NCBI GenBank assembly: GCA_963677355.2
Contig: CAXXXQ010000002.1
Span: 496,001-560,000, forward strand
Origin: Thiomicrorhabdus sp963677355
GTDB lineage: Bacteria; Pseudomonadota; Gammaproteobacteria; Thiomicrospirales; Thiomicrospiraceae
Length of the DNA: 64,000 nucleotides
Reading direction: 5' to 3'
In this document: piece after piece, positions 25,548 to 34,732 of the stretch
How positions within the stretch are numbered: position 1 is the first letter of the stretch
Layout of the letters: each line of letters starts with the position of its first letter
Notes under the pieces: model-generated
Database searches by the model: none
Seen by the model: the letters and a program-made list of their open reading frames with translations, nothing else
What the model was told of the DNA's origin: nothing
Position numbers and translations under genes: made by a program

Positions 25548-27056
25548 ATGCCCGACTCAATTAACGAAACAGAATTTCCTGAAATTCCGTCAATACGCGG
25601 TACTTTTGCCGTGGTCGCCGTTCTATGTGCGATTGGATTTGCAATTAATCTATTTTTCACTCTTCAGCAGAATCAAATTCTCTATCAAGCCGAAATCGAT
25701 TCCTTAAAACAGCAAGTGCAAAGAAGTTTTGAACAGAGCCGTGAGACGCTTGATCGGCAATTTGCTCTGTTTATCTCTCACTATATTCGTATGGATGAGG
25801 TGATGGATGCGATTTCAAGAAATGATCGTCAGCGTTTACTAGCGTTAACTAAGGATGATTATGACCGCCTAAAAGTGCAAGAGCCGTATCTTTACGTGAT
25901 GCATTTTTTTGATACTCAAAATGTCACTATTTTAAGAATGCATAAGCCGCATAGTTATGGTGACGATCTGACGGTATTACGCCCGATTGTCGCTTATGTA
26001 AATCGATTCAATAAACGAGCCAGCGGTCTTGAAGTTGGTAAGAACGGGATTACTTATCGCATTACTATTCCGGTCTATAACCGACAGAATGACAAAATCG
26101 GCGTTTTGGAGTTTGGCATTAAACCGGAGTATTTTGTGGAGGAATTGAGAAAACGTTTTGGTATCAAATCCCAAATTCTGGTCAAGACCGAAAACTTGAA
26201 GAAGTTAATCTATCAGACCGACTTTCCTAAAATAGATCGGTTTTCGATTGTTTATAAAGACGATCTTTTCAATCAATTGGCGTTAGATCCAAATAAGGCC
26301 TATGAAATTCTAGAGCAACAAGACAAAAAATATTTGGTGATTTCCGGCATTCGTTTGAACTCTTATAGCGGTGAGGAAGTCGTGCGTTTTCAGATTGTTA
26401 AAGATATTACCGCTTTCAGCGATAAGCGCGAATATCAGATGCATATGCATATAGCGATGAATGTCGCGCTGTTTATGCTGTTTCTATTGATCTTGTATTT
26501 TATTTTCAATCGTTATAACCAGCATTTGACGAGTGCCATATACCGTCTACGAGTGTCGGAAAGAAAGCAGCAAGTTATCACGACAGCCAGTCAAAAAGAC
26601 GAGCTAACTCATGCCTATAACCGGCGCTATTTCAATAAGATAATGGCGGAGTTGATTGCAAATAAAAACTCGGCTACTTCATTGATTTTCTTTGATTTTG
26701 ATCATTTCAAAATGATTAATGATAACTACGGACACTTGATCGGAGACGAAGTACTGAAAGCGATGTCGGCTTTTGTTTCGGCTCAATTCAGGGCTGACGA
26801 TCTGCTGTTTAGATGGGGTGGCGAGGAGTTCTGTTTAGTATTAATAAACACCGAACTGTCGGTTGCCGTGGAAAAGGCCGAAGCTCTACGGACGAGAGTA
26901 GCAGAAACCTTGTGGCCGCAAGGTATTAAACTGACGATTAGTTTAGGCGTAACGAATATACGGCCGGAAGATGACTTAAATAGTTTGCAGAGCCGGTTGG
27001 ATGATTTACTGTACAAGGCCAAAGAGAGCGGCAGAAATTGTTGTATGGCAGATTAG
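25548..27056 (+). CDS. Membrane diguanylate cyclase with periplasmic Cache-type sensor
   Basis: A 502-residue protein: TM about 18-40, periplasmic sensor about 45-300 with Cache features (LYVMHFFDTQNVTILRMHKPHSYGD, YRITIPVYNRQNDKIGVLEFGI), TM about 300-325, then GGDEF domain with ELTHAYNRRYF, FFDFDHFKMINDNYGH and RWGGEEF at 424. The RADD inhibitory I-site sits nine residues before it (R415), so it should be an active, product-inhibited c-di-GMP synthase. The small 30-aa membrane peptide gene starts with a ribosome-binding site overlapping its stop region. Confidence 0.92.
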   Translation: MPDSINETEFPEIPSIRGTFAVVAVLCAIGFAINLFFTLQQNQILYQAEIDSLKQQVQRSFEQSRETLDRQFALFISHYIRMDEVMDAISRNDRQRLLALTKDDYDRLKVQEPYLYVMHFFDTQNVTILRMHKPHSYGDDLTVLRPIVAYVNRFNKRASGLEVGKNGITYRITIPVYNRQNDKIGVLEFGIKPEYFVEELRKRFGIKSQILVKTENLKKLIYQTDFPKIDRFSIVYKDDLFNQLALDPNKAYEILEQQDKKYLVISGIRLNSYSGEEVVRFQIVKDITAFSDKREYQMHMHIAMNVALFMLFLLILYFIFNRYNQHLTSAIYRLRVSERKQQVITTASQKDELTHAYNRRYFNKIMAELIANKNSATSLIFFDFDHFKMINDNYGHLIGDEVLKAMSAFVSAQFRADDLLFRWGGEEFCLVLINTELSVAVEKAEALRTRVAETLWPQGIKLTISLGVTNIRPEDDLNSLQSRLDDLLYKAKESGRNCCMAD

Positions 27057-27068
27057 GAGGCGATTTAA

Positions 27069-27161
27069 ATGCATGATATCGGTTTTGATTTTTCTCTAGT
27101 GCTTTTTTTCGGAATTTTTATTGTGGCATTTTTATTGATGGTTTTTACAAAGAATAAATAA
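27069..27161 (+). CDS. 30-aa single-helix membrane peptide
   Basis: AGGAGG, which begins in the stop codon region of the cyclase gene, lies eight bases before ATG 27069. The peptide is MHDIGFDFSLVLFF... ending MVFTKNK: one hydrophobic helix of about 20 residues with a short basic tail. It is placed between the Cache-GGDEF gene and the chemoreceptor gene and is probably co-transcribed. Its role is unknown; small helices of this kind often bind and tune larger membrane proteins. Confidence 0.6.
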   Translation: MHDIGFDFSLVLFFGIFIVAFLLMVFTKNK

Positions 27162-27228
27162 TTCTCGGGTTTAATTGGCTTGGATTCTGCTTAAACTGAA
27201 AACAAAGTTTAACAATGAAGTGAGTAAC

Positions 27229-28428
27229 ATGGTTTCATTTGATTTCAATAAGCCGAGTATTCTGAGAAATATGTTTTTGACCTACATCGGCGCGGGATTG
27301 TCGATGGGTTTGGTGTTTCCGGTCTTTGCCAGTCTGTTTGTTAATTTTAAGCCGGGTATGTTGGTTTGGTTTGTGATTGGTTGTGTTTTGGCCGGGATCT
27401 CTATCGGATTCTTCAATTACTGGTTATTGAAAGAACGTTTATTAAAACGTTTAATGCGTATCGGTGAGGTCGCCAATGCGATTAGTAATAATGATATTTC
27501 AATGAAGTGTTCGTTGGAAAGTCATGATTTCATTGGCGATATGGCGCAGAGCTTCAACTTGATGGCCGCCAACCTTAGAGAGATGGTGAACCGCATCAAA
27601 AAGGTAACTGATGAACTTAATGATGCTTCTGACGGCATGTTGTCGGTCTCGCGTAATACGCACGAAGGCGTTAATGCCCAGAAGCAGGGAACGGAAAAAG
27701 TCGCCAGCTCCATTTCCAGCATGAGTGATATTGCGGCGGAAATGTCGCGTAATACTCTAGCGGCGAGTGAGGCGGCAAAACAGGCCGAACAGGCAACCGA
27801 TTCCGGAACCGATGTGGTCAATCAGACGATTTCTTCGATTCAAAAGTTGGCTGGCGAAGTAGAGCAAACTTCCAGCGTTATCCGGGAATTAAAAACGGAC
27901 AGTGAGAACGTTACCTCGGTTTTATCGGTGATAAAGGATATTTCCGAGCAGACTAATCTATTAGCTTTGAATGCGGCAATTGAAGCCGCTCGTGCCGGTG
28001 AGCACGGACGAGGTTTTGCCGTTGTTGCCGATGAAGTCCGAATTTTGGCAGGAAAGACTCAAGAATCGGCGGTTCAAATTGAATCGATTATCGAAAAGCT
28101 GCAAATAGTGGCCGACGAGGCTGTTAATGTTATGTCAAAAGGGCAGGAACAAGCTCATAAGAGTGTTAATCAGGCAAATGATGCCGGAGTGGCTCTGGCA
28201 TTGATTTCCGAATCGGTCAAAACCATTTCTCAAAAGAACCTGCAAATTGAACAATCGGCCGATAAGCAGAAGCAGCAGTCCGCAATTGTTAAAGCCAATA
28301 TGGCGGATATTCAACAAGTCAGCGACGAGGTGGCCAGCGGTGCGGATCATACTGCAAACGCTTGTCACAACGTCAGTGCACATGCCTTGGAATTGCAAAA
28401 GTTAATTCAGCAATTCAAAACAGTCTAA
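27229..28428 (+). CDS. Methyl-accepting chemotaxis protein without a periplasmic domain
   Basis: A 399-residue receptor. Two helices (about 14-35 and 42-63) are separated by only a few residues, so there is almost no periplasmic ligand domain. A HAMP-like segment follows (about 64-120), then a long coiled coil with the conserved hairpin tip DISEQTNLLALNAAIEAARAG and RGFAVVADEVRILAGKT. Such receptors sense membrane, energy or cytoplasmic signals. ATG 27229 is chosen; the longer frame from TTG 27175 lies in the intergenic part. Confidence 0.9.
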   Translation: MVSFDFNKPSILRNMFLTYIGAGLSMGLVFPVFASLFVNFKPGMLVWFVIGCVLAGISIGFFNYWLLKERLLKRLMRIGEVANAISNNDISMKCSLESHDFIGDMAQSFNLMAANLREMVNRIKKVTDELNDASDGMLSVSRNTHEGVNAQKQGTEKVASSISSMSDIAAEMSRNTLAASEAAKQAEQATDSGTDVVNQTISSIQKLAGEVEQTSSVIRELKTDSENVTSVLSVIKDISEQTNLLALNAAIEAARAGEHGRGFAVVADEVRILAGKTQESAVQIESIIEKLQIVADEAVNVMSKGQEQAHKSVNQANDAGVALALISESVKTISQKNLQIEQSADKQKQQSAIVKANMADIQQVSDEVASGADHTANACHNVSAHALELQKLIQQFKTV

Positions 28429-28562
28429 GCAGTCAAAAACGATAAGATGGCACTAACTTCACAAGCTAGAGAGGTTGGTGACTGTCTTATGGTTTTCTAT
28501 GGATTGCGATGGGATTCGTCTAGACCGCCTGGTTTTTTGATTTTCAATGGCTGGAATATTCA

Positions 28563-29366
28563 ATGCATCCCGCAAAACATGTACTTTTTCTTTCTCACGG
28601 CGGCGGCCCGATGCCGTTATTGGGAGGACCTGAACACATCGATATGGTGACGACACTGCAAGAAATTGCAGCAAGCATTCCTAAACCCGATGCGATTATC
28701 GTGATCAGCGCACACTGGGAGGCTGCAGTGCCGACCATTACTGCCAGCGAATTTCCATCGCTAATCTATGATTATTCAGGTTTTCCAAAAGCGTCTTATA
28801 CCATTCAATACCCTTGTCCGGGCGAGCCTGTATTGGCTGGTGAGGTAGCCGAGTCGATAAATAGGCATGGGCTTGAAGTTCGTTTGGATACGGCACGAGG
28901 TTTCGATCACGGCTTGTTTGTACCGCTCAAAATCATGTATCCGGATGCGGATATTCCTTGTATCCAGCTGTCTTTAGTGAACACGCTTGATCCTGCTTTA
29001 CATATTCAAATAGGTCTGGCATTGCAGGATTTGAGTCGTTCCAATCTATTCATTATCGGTTCGGGTTTCTCTTTCCATAATTTAAGAAGTTTTTTTTCGC
29101 CTGACGGTGAGCAGGGTGAAAAAATGAATGATGACTTTGAAAGGTGGTTGATCGATACCTGTAGCAACATCGATTATTCGGAAAAAGAAAGACGGCAAAA
29201 ACTACTTGAATGGAGCGAAGCTCCCGGCGCCCGTTATTGCCATCCGCGCGAGGAACATCTTATTCCTTTGCATGTTTGTTATGGGGTAGCTCAACAAGCT
29301 TGTTCGACCAGTTATGAAATTACGGTAATGAATAAAAAATCGAGCATGTATTTGTGGAAACCGTAA
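28563..29366 (+). CDS. DODA-type extradiol ring-cleavage dioxygenase family protein
   Basis: A 267-residue LigB-superfamily enzyme. Metal ligands and catalytic residues: LFLSHGGGPMPLL (first His), VISAHWEAAVPT (second His), GFDHGLFVPLKIMYPDADIPCIQLSL (catalytic His region) and EEHLIPLHVCYG at the C-terminus. This is the 4,5-DOPA dioxygenase/YgiD branch, although the true substrate is unknown here. Cytoplasmic. Weak GGAA ribosome-binding site. Confidence 0.87.
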   Translation: MHPAKHVLFLSHGGGPMPLLGGPEHIDMVTTLQEIAASIPKPDAIIVISAHWEAAVPTITASEFPSLIYDYSGFPKASYTIQYPCPGEPVLAGEVAESINRHGLEVRLDTARGFDHGLFVPLKIMYPDADIPCIQLSLVNTLDPALHIQIGLALQDLSRSNLFIIGSGFSFHNLRSFFSPDGEQGEKMNDDFERWLIDTCSNIDYSEKERRQKLLEWSEAPGARYCHPREEHLIPLHVCYGVAQQACSTSYEITVMNKKSSMYLWKP

Positions 29367-29492
29367 TTAAAAGTCGTTTCTATTATTTTTTTATTAAAAG
29401 TTTCGCTGTTGTAAAAAAAAGTTCTTGTTAGTACTGTTGTGAGGCGTCACAATGAAACGGTAATTAACTATCTACCAAGAGGGGGTGCAGTG

Positions 29493-29819
29493 ATGGAAAG
29501 ATTACAAGAAACCGGCGCGATGATGGGGCGTTTAATGAAAGATATGCCAAACCAGTTAAAGCAGTTTGGCGGTTTTGTGAAGGTGGCTGAAGCGGATGGC
29601 GCTTTGGACGAAAAAACCAAACACTTGATGTTGCTGTCATTAGGCGTGGCTTTTCAGTGTTCTTGGTGTATCGCCATGCATGTCAAAGGCTGCGTCGATC
29701 AAAAAGCGACTAAAGAAGAAATTCTGGAAGCAGCGATGATGGCGGTTGTCATGGGCGGTGGCCCGAAGCTGATGTATATCGAGGTTGTTTACGAAGAGTT
29801 AGATAAGTATTTCAGTTAA
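29493..29819 (+). CDS. AhpD-like/carboxymuconolactone decarboxylase family protein
   Basis: A 108-residue cytoplasmic helical protein with the alkylhydroperoxidase AhpD core: LLSLGVAFQCSWCIAMHVKGCVD, giving CxxC plus His four residues on, and ATKEEILEAAMMAVVMGGGPKLMY. Likely a redox (thiol peroxidase-type) protein; the exact substrate is unknown. GAGGGGG nine to fourteen bases before ATG 29493. Confidence 0.88.
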   Translation: MERLQETGAMMGRLMKDMPNQLKQFGGFVKVAEADGALDEKTKHLMLLSLGVAFQCSWCIAMHVKGCVDQKATKEEILEAAMMAVVMGGGPKLMYIEVVYEELDKYFS

Positions 29820-30358
29820 CTATTGTTAGACTGCTTTTCCATTTCGGTTTGGCATTCATGGCAAGTCATAAATGCCAAACCGACTCTATCAGGCTGTTTA
29901 CGAACAGAATCCATCTGCAACAAGTTTGGCTGACCGCTATTTCCCGAAATATGGATCATTTGTTCCAAATGATCGCTTAGACGATATAAGTGATTGCTGA
30001 CACGTTGTATTCAGCGTATCGCTTCCAGCGAATCTGTACACTGATCGGCATCGATCCCACCGCGACCCATTTTACCGACCATTTGGTGGCGATAATTTTC
30101 GGCATCCCGGTCAATCTATTGATGAAATGATTTGCCCAGTTTGACCATTTTGAAAAACTTGTTTTTGTGCAGCTGTCTGAGAAATTGCTCGACATCTTCC
30201 GAAATACGTGCGGATATGTGCTGTAAAGTTGGAAACGGTTTGCTGGCCTGAGCTCGATCCGCTTCTTCTTCACAACGTTCATGCAGTCTTTGCAGATGAT
30301 CAAGCATATGAATCATGGAGATCAATCTTGTCCATAGCCGGTTAAAGTTAAAATACGA
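29816..30358 (-). pseudogene. Remnant of a Na+/Pi cotransporter: PhoU-like C-terminal domain with two stops
   Basis: One minus-strand frame reads through as a helical protein apart from two in-frame stops, TAG at 30116-30118 and TGA at 30011-30013. The pieces are ISMIHMLDHLQRLHERCEEE..., IDRDAENYRHQMVGKMGRGG... and IQRVSNHLYRLSDHLEQMIH..., which together look like the PhoU-type cytoplasmic tail of NptA-family cotransporters. The membrane half that should precede it is missing: an in-frame TAG lies just upstream at 30359-30361. The frame ends at a TAA overlapping the stop of the AhpD-like gene. This explains an otherwise empty 640-bp stretch. The family call is from memory of the pattern. Confidence 0.55.
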
Positions 30359-30466
30359 CTATAAAACGGTTTGTGCAGACAGCGTGCATATCTGCTATGG
30401 TTCTCGTAAAGTGGTTAACGGGTTTAGGGTTAACGTTTTTTCTTGTTTAACTAAGGCAATAATTTT

Positions 30467-31147
30467 ATGCAACAGCATCTTTCTTCAATCAATGAAATGC
30501 TTTCCATGCAGAATGCATTAAATGAAGCGACCAACGGCTCTGAATGGCGTTCAGGAAAAACTCAACTGGGTAAAGAGATCAATTGGCGTCGTTGTATTGT
30601 GATGGAAACCGCCGAGCTTATCGATAGCTATCCCTGGAAACATTGGAAAGCCGTTAGTGCGCAAACCGATCTTGAAAACGTGCGTGTCGAACTGGTGGAT
30701 ATTTGGCATTTTTTGTTAAGTCTTGCCTTGGAGAATTTTGAAACTGAGCTAGCGGCATCGTTGTTGAGTGAGTCTGCACAGTTGGATTTAGGTACAGTGG
30801 TAGATTTGACGGACATCGAGCAGGTTGAAGTGCATGAACAGATGATGACCATCGCTTTGGAAAATTCGACCGTTTCCAAAGCCTATTTTACTCGCCTTTG
30901 CCAAGCGTTTTTCAGCTCCTGTAAAGTTGCGGAGCTTGAGTTTGCGGAGCTTTATCAGATCTATATGGCAAAAAATGTACTCAATAAATTTAGACAGGAT
31001 CACGGTTATAAAGAAGGTACTTATCTTAAAGAGTGGAACGGCAAAGAAGATAATGTGGTCATGTTTGAAGTGATTGCCGAGATGTCGTCCTTTTCCGGAG
31101 AGGAGCTGTACTTAAAATTAAAACAGGCTTACAGTCGAATTTTGTAA
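30467..31147 (+). CDS. Dimeric all-alpha dUTPase
   Basis: A 226-residue cytoplasmic enzyme that hydrolyses dUTP to dUMP and PPi. It has the dUTPase_2 pattern: INWRRCIVMETAELIDSYPWKHWK (ExxxE metal site), RVELVDIWHFLLS (second ExxD site) and the conserved C-terminal block YMAKNVLNKFRQDHGYKEGTY followed by WNGKEDN. This is the helical dimeric class found in trypanosomes, phages and some proteobacteria, not the trimeric beta class. No strong ribosome-binding site is visible. Confidence 0.9.
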   Translation: MQQHLSSINEMLSMQNALNEATNGSEWRSGKTQLGKEINWRRCIVMETAELIDSYPWKHWKAVSAQTDLENVRVELVDIWHFLLSLALENFETELAASLLSESAQLDLGTVVDLTDIEQVEVHEQMMTIALENSTVSKAYFTRLCQAFFSSCKVAELEFAELYQIYMAKNVLNKFRQDHGYKEGTYLKEWNGKEDNVVMFEVIAEMSSFSGEELYLKLKQAYSRIL

Positions 31148-31348
31148 ATTTTCGGATAAAATATTAGCTAATTTACTAACATAACGATGGACAGCAACGG
31201 CGCTGGCTTAACTTCATGGCGTGTTAATCATCTTTACCCTGTAGAAAGGGCGCGTCTTTTATTGCATGCGTGCTAGTACAAAATGTAAACGCACGGTTTT
31301 GATTTAATGTAGAAACAGTAGTTTCCATTCATCGAGTTTAAGCTGTAG

Positions 31349-33361
31349 ATGCCCGATTTTAATGTCCACCAATTAGAAAAGTCGATTACCCACCGCTACA
31401 CCCTTGCCGTGTTTCTGATAGCGCTTCTGTCGACCGGAGCTTTTTACGCCCTTAAATCGGCGTTGAGTGATTCGGACAGTACGGCCTTAATCGTCAATAT
31501 TTCAGGTAAACAGCGGATGTTAAGCCAGCATATCGCATTGGATGTGCATCGTGTTTACCGCAGTCAATTCAATCGTGATTCGCACGCCTACAACCTTGCC
31601 ATTACCAGCCTGAAAGCGCGGGCGCAAGAGATGGCGGATGCCAATAAACGTCTGTCTTCCGGTGTGTTAACGGATAAATTTTCGGTCAGTTTATCGAATG
31701 AAATACGCGAAATGTATTTTGGTGAAATGAACCTTTCCGAAAGGGTGCATGATTATACCCAACTGGCATTCGCCATTATTAAATCCCAAAATTATGAAGA
31801 CTCTTTACGTATTCTCAAAGCGATAGATAAAGTTTCCGAGACATTGCTGTTCGACTTGAACCACGTCGTTTTTCAATACCAGAGAGAAGGGGAAGCGCGT
31901 CTGCAATTGATAGCCAGAATGGAGCTGGCTTTGTGGTTATTCACTCTGCTTACATTAGTTTTGGAGGTGCTCTTCATTTTCAGACCTTTGGCGCGTTCGG
32001 TCGCCAAATCGGCACAAGCCGAGAAAGAACTTTTGAATAGCCTTCAGGATCAGGTTGAGCTAAGAACCTTGAAGTTGGAACAGGCCAATCAGCAACTCTA
32101 TGAGATGGCATCTAAAGATCATCTGACCGGTGTGAAAAACCGGCTCACTTTGGAAACGGATGTAGAGGAAATCATTGCTGGCAATAAGCGCCATCAGCAA
32201 CACTTTGGGCTCGTAATGGCTGATATCGATTGGTTTAAGAAGGTGAACGATACTTTCGGACACGATTTCGGCGATTATGTTCTCAAAGAGTTTGCAACGC
32301 TTCTGAAGCAGCATGTCCGTGAGCCGGATTTTGTTTATCGAATCGGCGGCGAAGAGTTTGTGGTGATTTTTAACCGGATATCATTAGAGGATTTGACCGG
32401 AAAAGTTGAAGAATTGCGCTCCGTGATTCAAAACCATTCCTTCAAGTACGGGGAAAACGAAACCGTTATTACCGCCAGTTTTGGTGTTTATCATAGTAGT
32501 TTATTAAAGGCCGATAGCTACCAAGAGGTATTGAAAAGTGCCGATCACGCGCTATACGATTCCAAGTCGTATGGGCGAGACCAGATCAATTTTGCTAAAC
32601 AAGATTCTCAGCAAAAGAGAGGCAAGCTATTACCTAAACAAGTCAAGCTTCAATATGAAGACGGGGATCTGTCGGTGCTGTTGTCCGCCGAATATGATAT
32701 AGAAAGTCTGACCGGCTACTCCGCACAGCAGTTGATTGATGAAAGTAAAGCCTTCAAGCATTTGGTTTATAGCCAGGATTGGGATCAGATTGCGAAGGTG
32801 CAGCAGGAACTTGTAAATGGGGAGGAGGTCTCTTTTACAGTACGTTTGTTAACGGCTGCCGAATCTGTACGTATTGCTAGAGTCTCCATAGAGCAAATAA
32901 ACGGTGTATATCAAGTTCTGATACAAAGCGCTACCGCCTTAGCGAAAGAGTTTGGAGACGAACTTTTGGTCTTTAATTTTCATGCAATGATGGATAAAAC
33001 CAATGATCATATCTGCTTTAAAGACAATAACCATGTCTATACGGCAGCCAGTCAGACTTTACTGGCCTTGACGTCGGTAAAAAGCAGAGAAGAGCTGCTG
33101 GGCAAAACCGACTATGAACTCTTTCCTAAAAAAGTGGCGGACGAATCCTTTCAGATGGAGAAAGAGTTATTCAACGGAGAAATCGACGTGGCCCAAAAAA
33201 TTCAACAGATCACCAATAAAGAAGGGCGAACCAGTTGGGTGGACAATCGAAAATATCCGATTAAAGACGGCAACGGGAAAATTCTTGGTCTATTCGGTAT
33301 AGCCCGAATTATTCCTGATGAAGAGATCGCCCGTTTTTATCAGAAAACACAACAAGATTAG
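31349..33361 (+). CDS. PilJ-type sensor diguanylate cyclase with two C-terminal PAS domains
   Basis: A 670-residue membrane protein: TM about 17-37, a PilJ/NarX-like four-helix sensor (45-180) with NISGKQRMLSQHIAL, TM about 192-213, coiled coil 220-250, GGDEF domain 250-415 with SKDHLTGVKNR, ADIDWFKKVNDTFGHD and GGEEF at 333-337, plus a REPD I-site (R324-D327). After the cyclase come a divergent PAS (about 425-545) and a clear PAS (about 550-660, KDNNHVYTAASQTLLAL, LLGKTDYELFP, WVDNRKYPIKD). PAS after GGDEF is the reverse of the common order. Expected to be an active, product-inhibited cyclase. It is preceded by 201 bp with no recognised element. Confidence 0.9.
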   Translation: MPDFNVHQLEKSITHRYTLAVFLIALLSTGAFYALKSALSDSDSTALIVNISGKQRMLSQHIALDVHRVYRSQFNRDSHAYNLAITSLKARAQEMADANKRLSSGVLTDKFSVSLSNEIREMYFGEMNLSERVHDYTQLAFAIIKSQNYEDSLRILKAIDKVSETLLFDLNHVVFQYQREGEARLQLIARMELALWLFTLLTLVLEVLFIFRPLARSVAKSAQAEKELLNSLQDQVELRTLKLEQANQQLYEMASKDHLTGVKNRLTLETDVEEIIAGNKRHQQHFGLVMADIDWFKKVNDTFGHDFGDYVLKEFATLLKQHVREPDFVYRIGGEEFVVIFNRISLEDLTGKVEELRSVIQNHSFKYGENETVITASFGVYHSSLLKADSYQEVLKSADHALYDSKSYGRDQINFAKQDSQQKRGKLLPKQVKLQYEDGDLSVLLSAEYDIESLTGYSAQQLIDESKAFKHLVYSQDWDQIAKVQQELVNGEEVSFTVRLLTAAESVRIARVSIEQINGVYQVLIQSATALAKEFGDELLVFNFHAMMDKTNDHICFKDNNHVYTAASQTLLALTSVKSREELLGKTDYELFPKKVADESFQMEKELFNGEIDVAQKIQQITNKEGRTSWVDNRKYPIKDGNGKILGLFGIARIIPDEEIARFYQKTQQD

Positions 33362-33421
33362 AACCGATTTTTAGACCGGTTACGGTTAGCTCCAGCCGCC
33401 GGTGATTCAAGTGATGCAGTG

Positions 33422-34642
33422 TTACTTGGCTTGCTTGGAATGGGCTTTTGAGTAAGCGATGACTTTAGGGTAGATTTTTATAAATTTTTTAACCAATTGG
33501 GTGTCGAAATGGCTCCCGGACTGTTCAATAACATAGGCTAGAGCTTTTTCATTCGGCCAAGCTTCTTTATAGGGACGGTTGGAGGTCAAGGCGTCAAATA
33601 CGTCGCAGATAGCGGCAATTTTAGCCTCAATCGGTATTTCATAACCTTTCAACCCTTTGGGATAACCGGTTCCATCGACTTTTTCGTGGTGATTCTGGGC
33701 GATTCGTTGCGCCATTTGAATCATCTCCGAATCCGAATCGGCCAGGATGTTGGCACCGATTTCGGCATGGTTTTGCATGATTTCACGTTCTTCGGGGCTA
33801 AGTTTGCCGTGTTTGAGCAAGATCTTATCCGATATGCCGAGTTTGCCAATGTCATGCAAAGAGCTGGCTACCCTGATTAATTCGGCTTGTTTCTTGGAAA
33901 AGCCGGCTTCCAATGCCAGTAAATAGCATGAGTAGCTCATCCGGTTGATATGGTTGCCGGTTTCGGTGTCCCGAAATTCGGAAGCGATGCCTAGTCGGTT
34001 GATCAGCTCCATCTCCCGGTTTTCAATGGTGTAATTTTTGATCACGTTTTCGTCGAATCGTTTAGTGAAATGATAGCTGGAGGCGCTGAAAAACAGCAAA
34101 CCGATTAAAATCCCGCCTAAAACCGCATAATGGAACGGTTCGCTACCGACTAGAAAGATTGAAATTAACAGGGTTGCAGACAGTGGCGCGGTGAACAGGT
34201 AGAAAACTTTGGGAATCGAGCTGAGTACACTCACACTCACACCGATAATGCCGACCGTAAAGGCAACTGAAATCATTTGGTAGGCGTAAAGGTAGTGCTC
34301 GTCTTCAATCGATATAAAACTGTAGACTGCCCACGACCAGAGTAGGCCAACGATAAAAATTAGTAAGGTTTGCGTATCGGTATAAAAACGGATTTGCTGT
34401 TTGTCTATCGGTTTGTTCTGTTTGGTCAGTTTCATGAATTGTTTGGCAATCAGCAGGCGGGTGCTTAAGGTCATGATGAAAAAAGCCAACCAGAATAGCA
34501 CCGAACTTAGGGGTTCGTTGGCAGCGATTAAGGTCTGGGAAATAATCGCTGCCAAAATTGACTGGGCGACGACAGAAGGAAAAGCCTGTTCACAAAGGTA
34601 TAAAAGCCGATGGTAATGAATTTTGGCATGGGTCGGTTGCAT
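33422..34642 (-). CDS. Membrane HD-GYP c-di-GMP phosphodiesterase
   Basis: A 406-residue protein. About 1-210: six hydrophobic helices forming a membrane sensor (TLLIFIVGLLWSWAVYS, MISVAFTVGIIGVSVSVLS and others). About 215-400: HD-GYP domain with EFRDTETGNHINRMS, SSLHDIGKLGISDKIL, NHAEIGANIL, NHHEKVDGTGYPKGLKG (GYP loop) and AAICDVFDALTSNRPYK. All usual metal ligands are present, so it should hydrolyse c-di-GMP. It faces the PilJ-GGDEF gene convergently, an opposite activity side by side. Confidence 0.93.
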   Translation of the reverse strand: MQPTHAKIHYHRLLYLCEQAFPSVVAQSILAAIISQTLIAANEPLSSVLFWLAFFIMTLSTRLLIAKQFMKLTKQNKPIDKQQIRFYTDTQTLLIFIVGLLWSWAVYSFISIEDEHYLYAYQMISVAFTVGIIGVSVSVLSSIPKVFYLFTAPLSATLLISIFLVGSEPFHYAVLGGILIGLLFFSASSYHFTKRFDENVIKNYTIENREMELINRLGIASEFRDTETGNHINRMSYSCYLLALEAGFSKKQAELIRVASSLHDIGKLGISDKILLKHGKLSPEEREIMQNHAEIGANILADSDSEMIQMAQRIAQNHHEKVDGTGYPKGLKGYEIPIEAKIAAICDVFDALTSNRPYKEAWPNEKALAYVIEQSGSHFDTQLVKKFIKIYPKVIAYSKAHSKQAK

Positions 34643-34732
34643 GGATTAGATGACACCTTCTGCTTGATTGATCTTGACCGAAGCGGATAACCATTCGGCA
34701 GGACGACAGGGTTGCAGGTAAAAAAAATAGGG

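Noticed and set aside
29977..30303. 108-codon open frame on minus strand
   Set aside because: It overlaps the PhoU-like remnant in another frame, and its translation is basic and without family character; the other frame, though broken, is the one that looks like a protein.
31148..31348. c-di-GMP (GEMM) riboswitch upstream of the PilJ-GGDEF gene
   Set aside because: I looked for the conserved GEMM core and tetraloop pattern and did not find it. Only small unconvincing hairpins are present.
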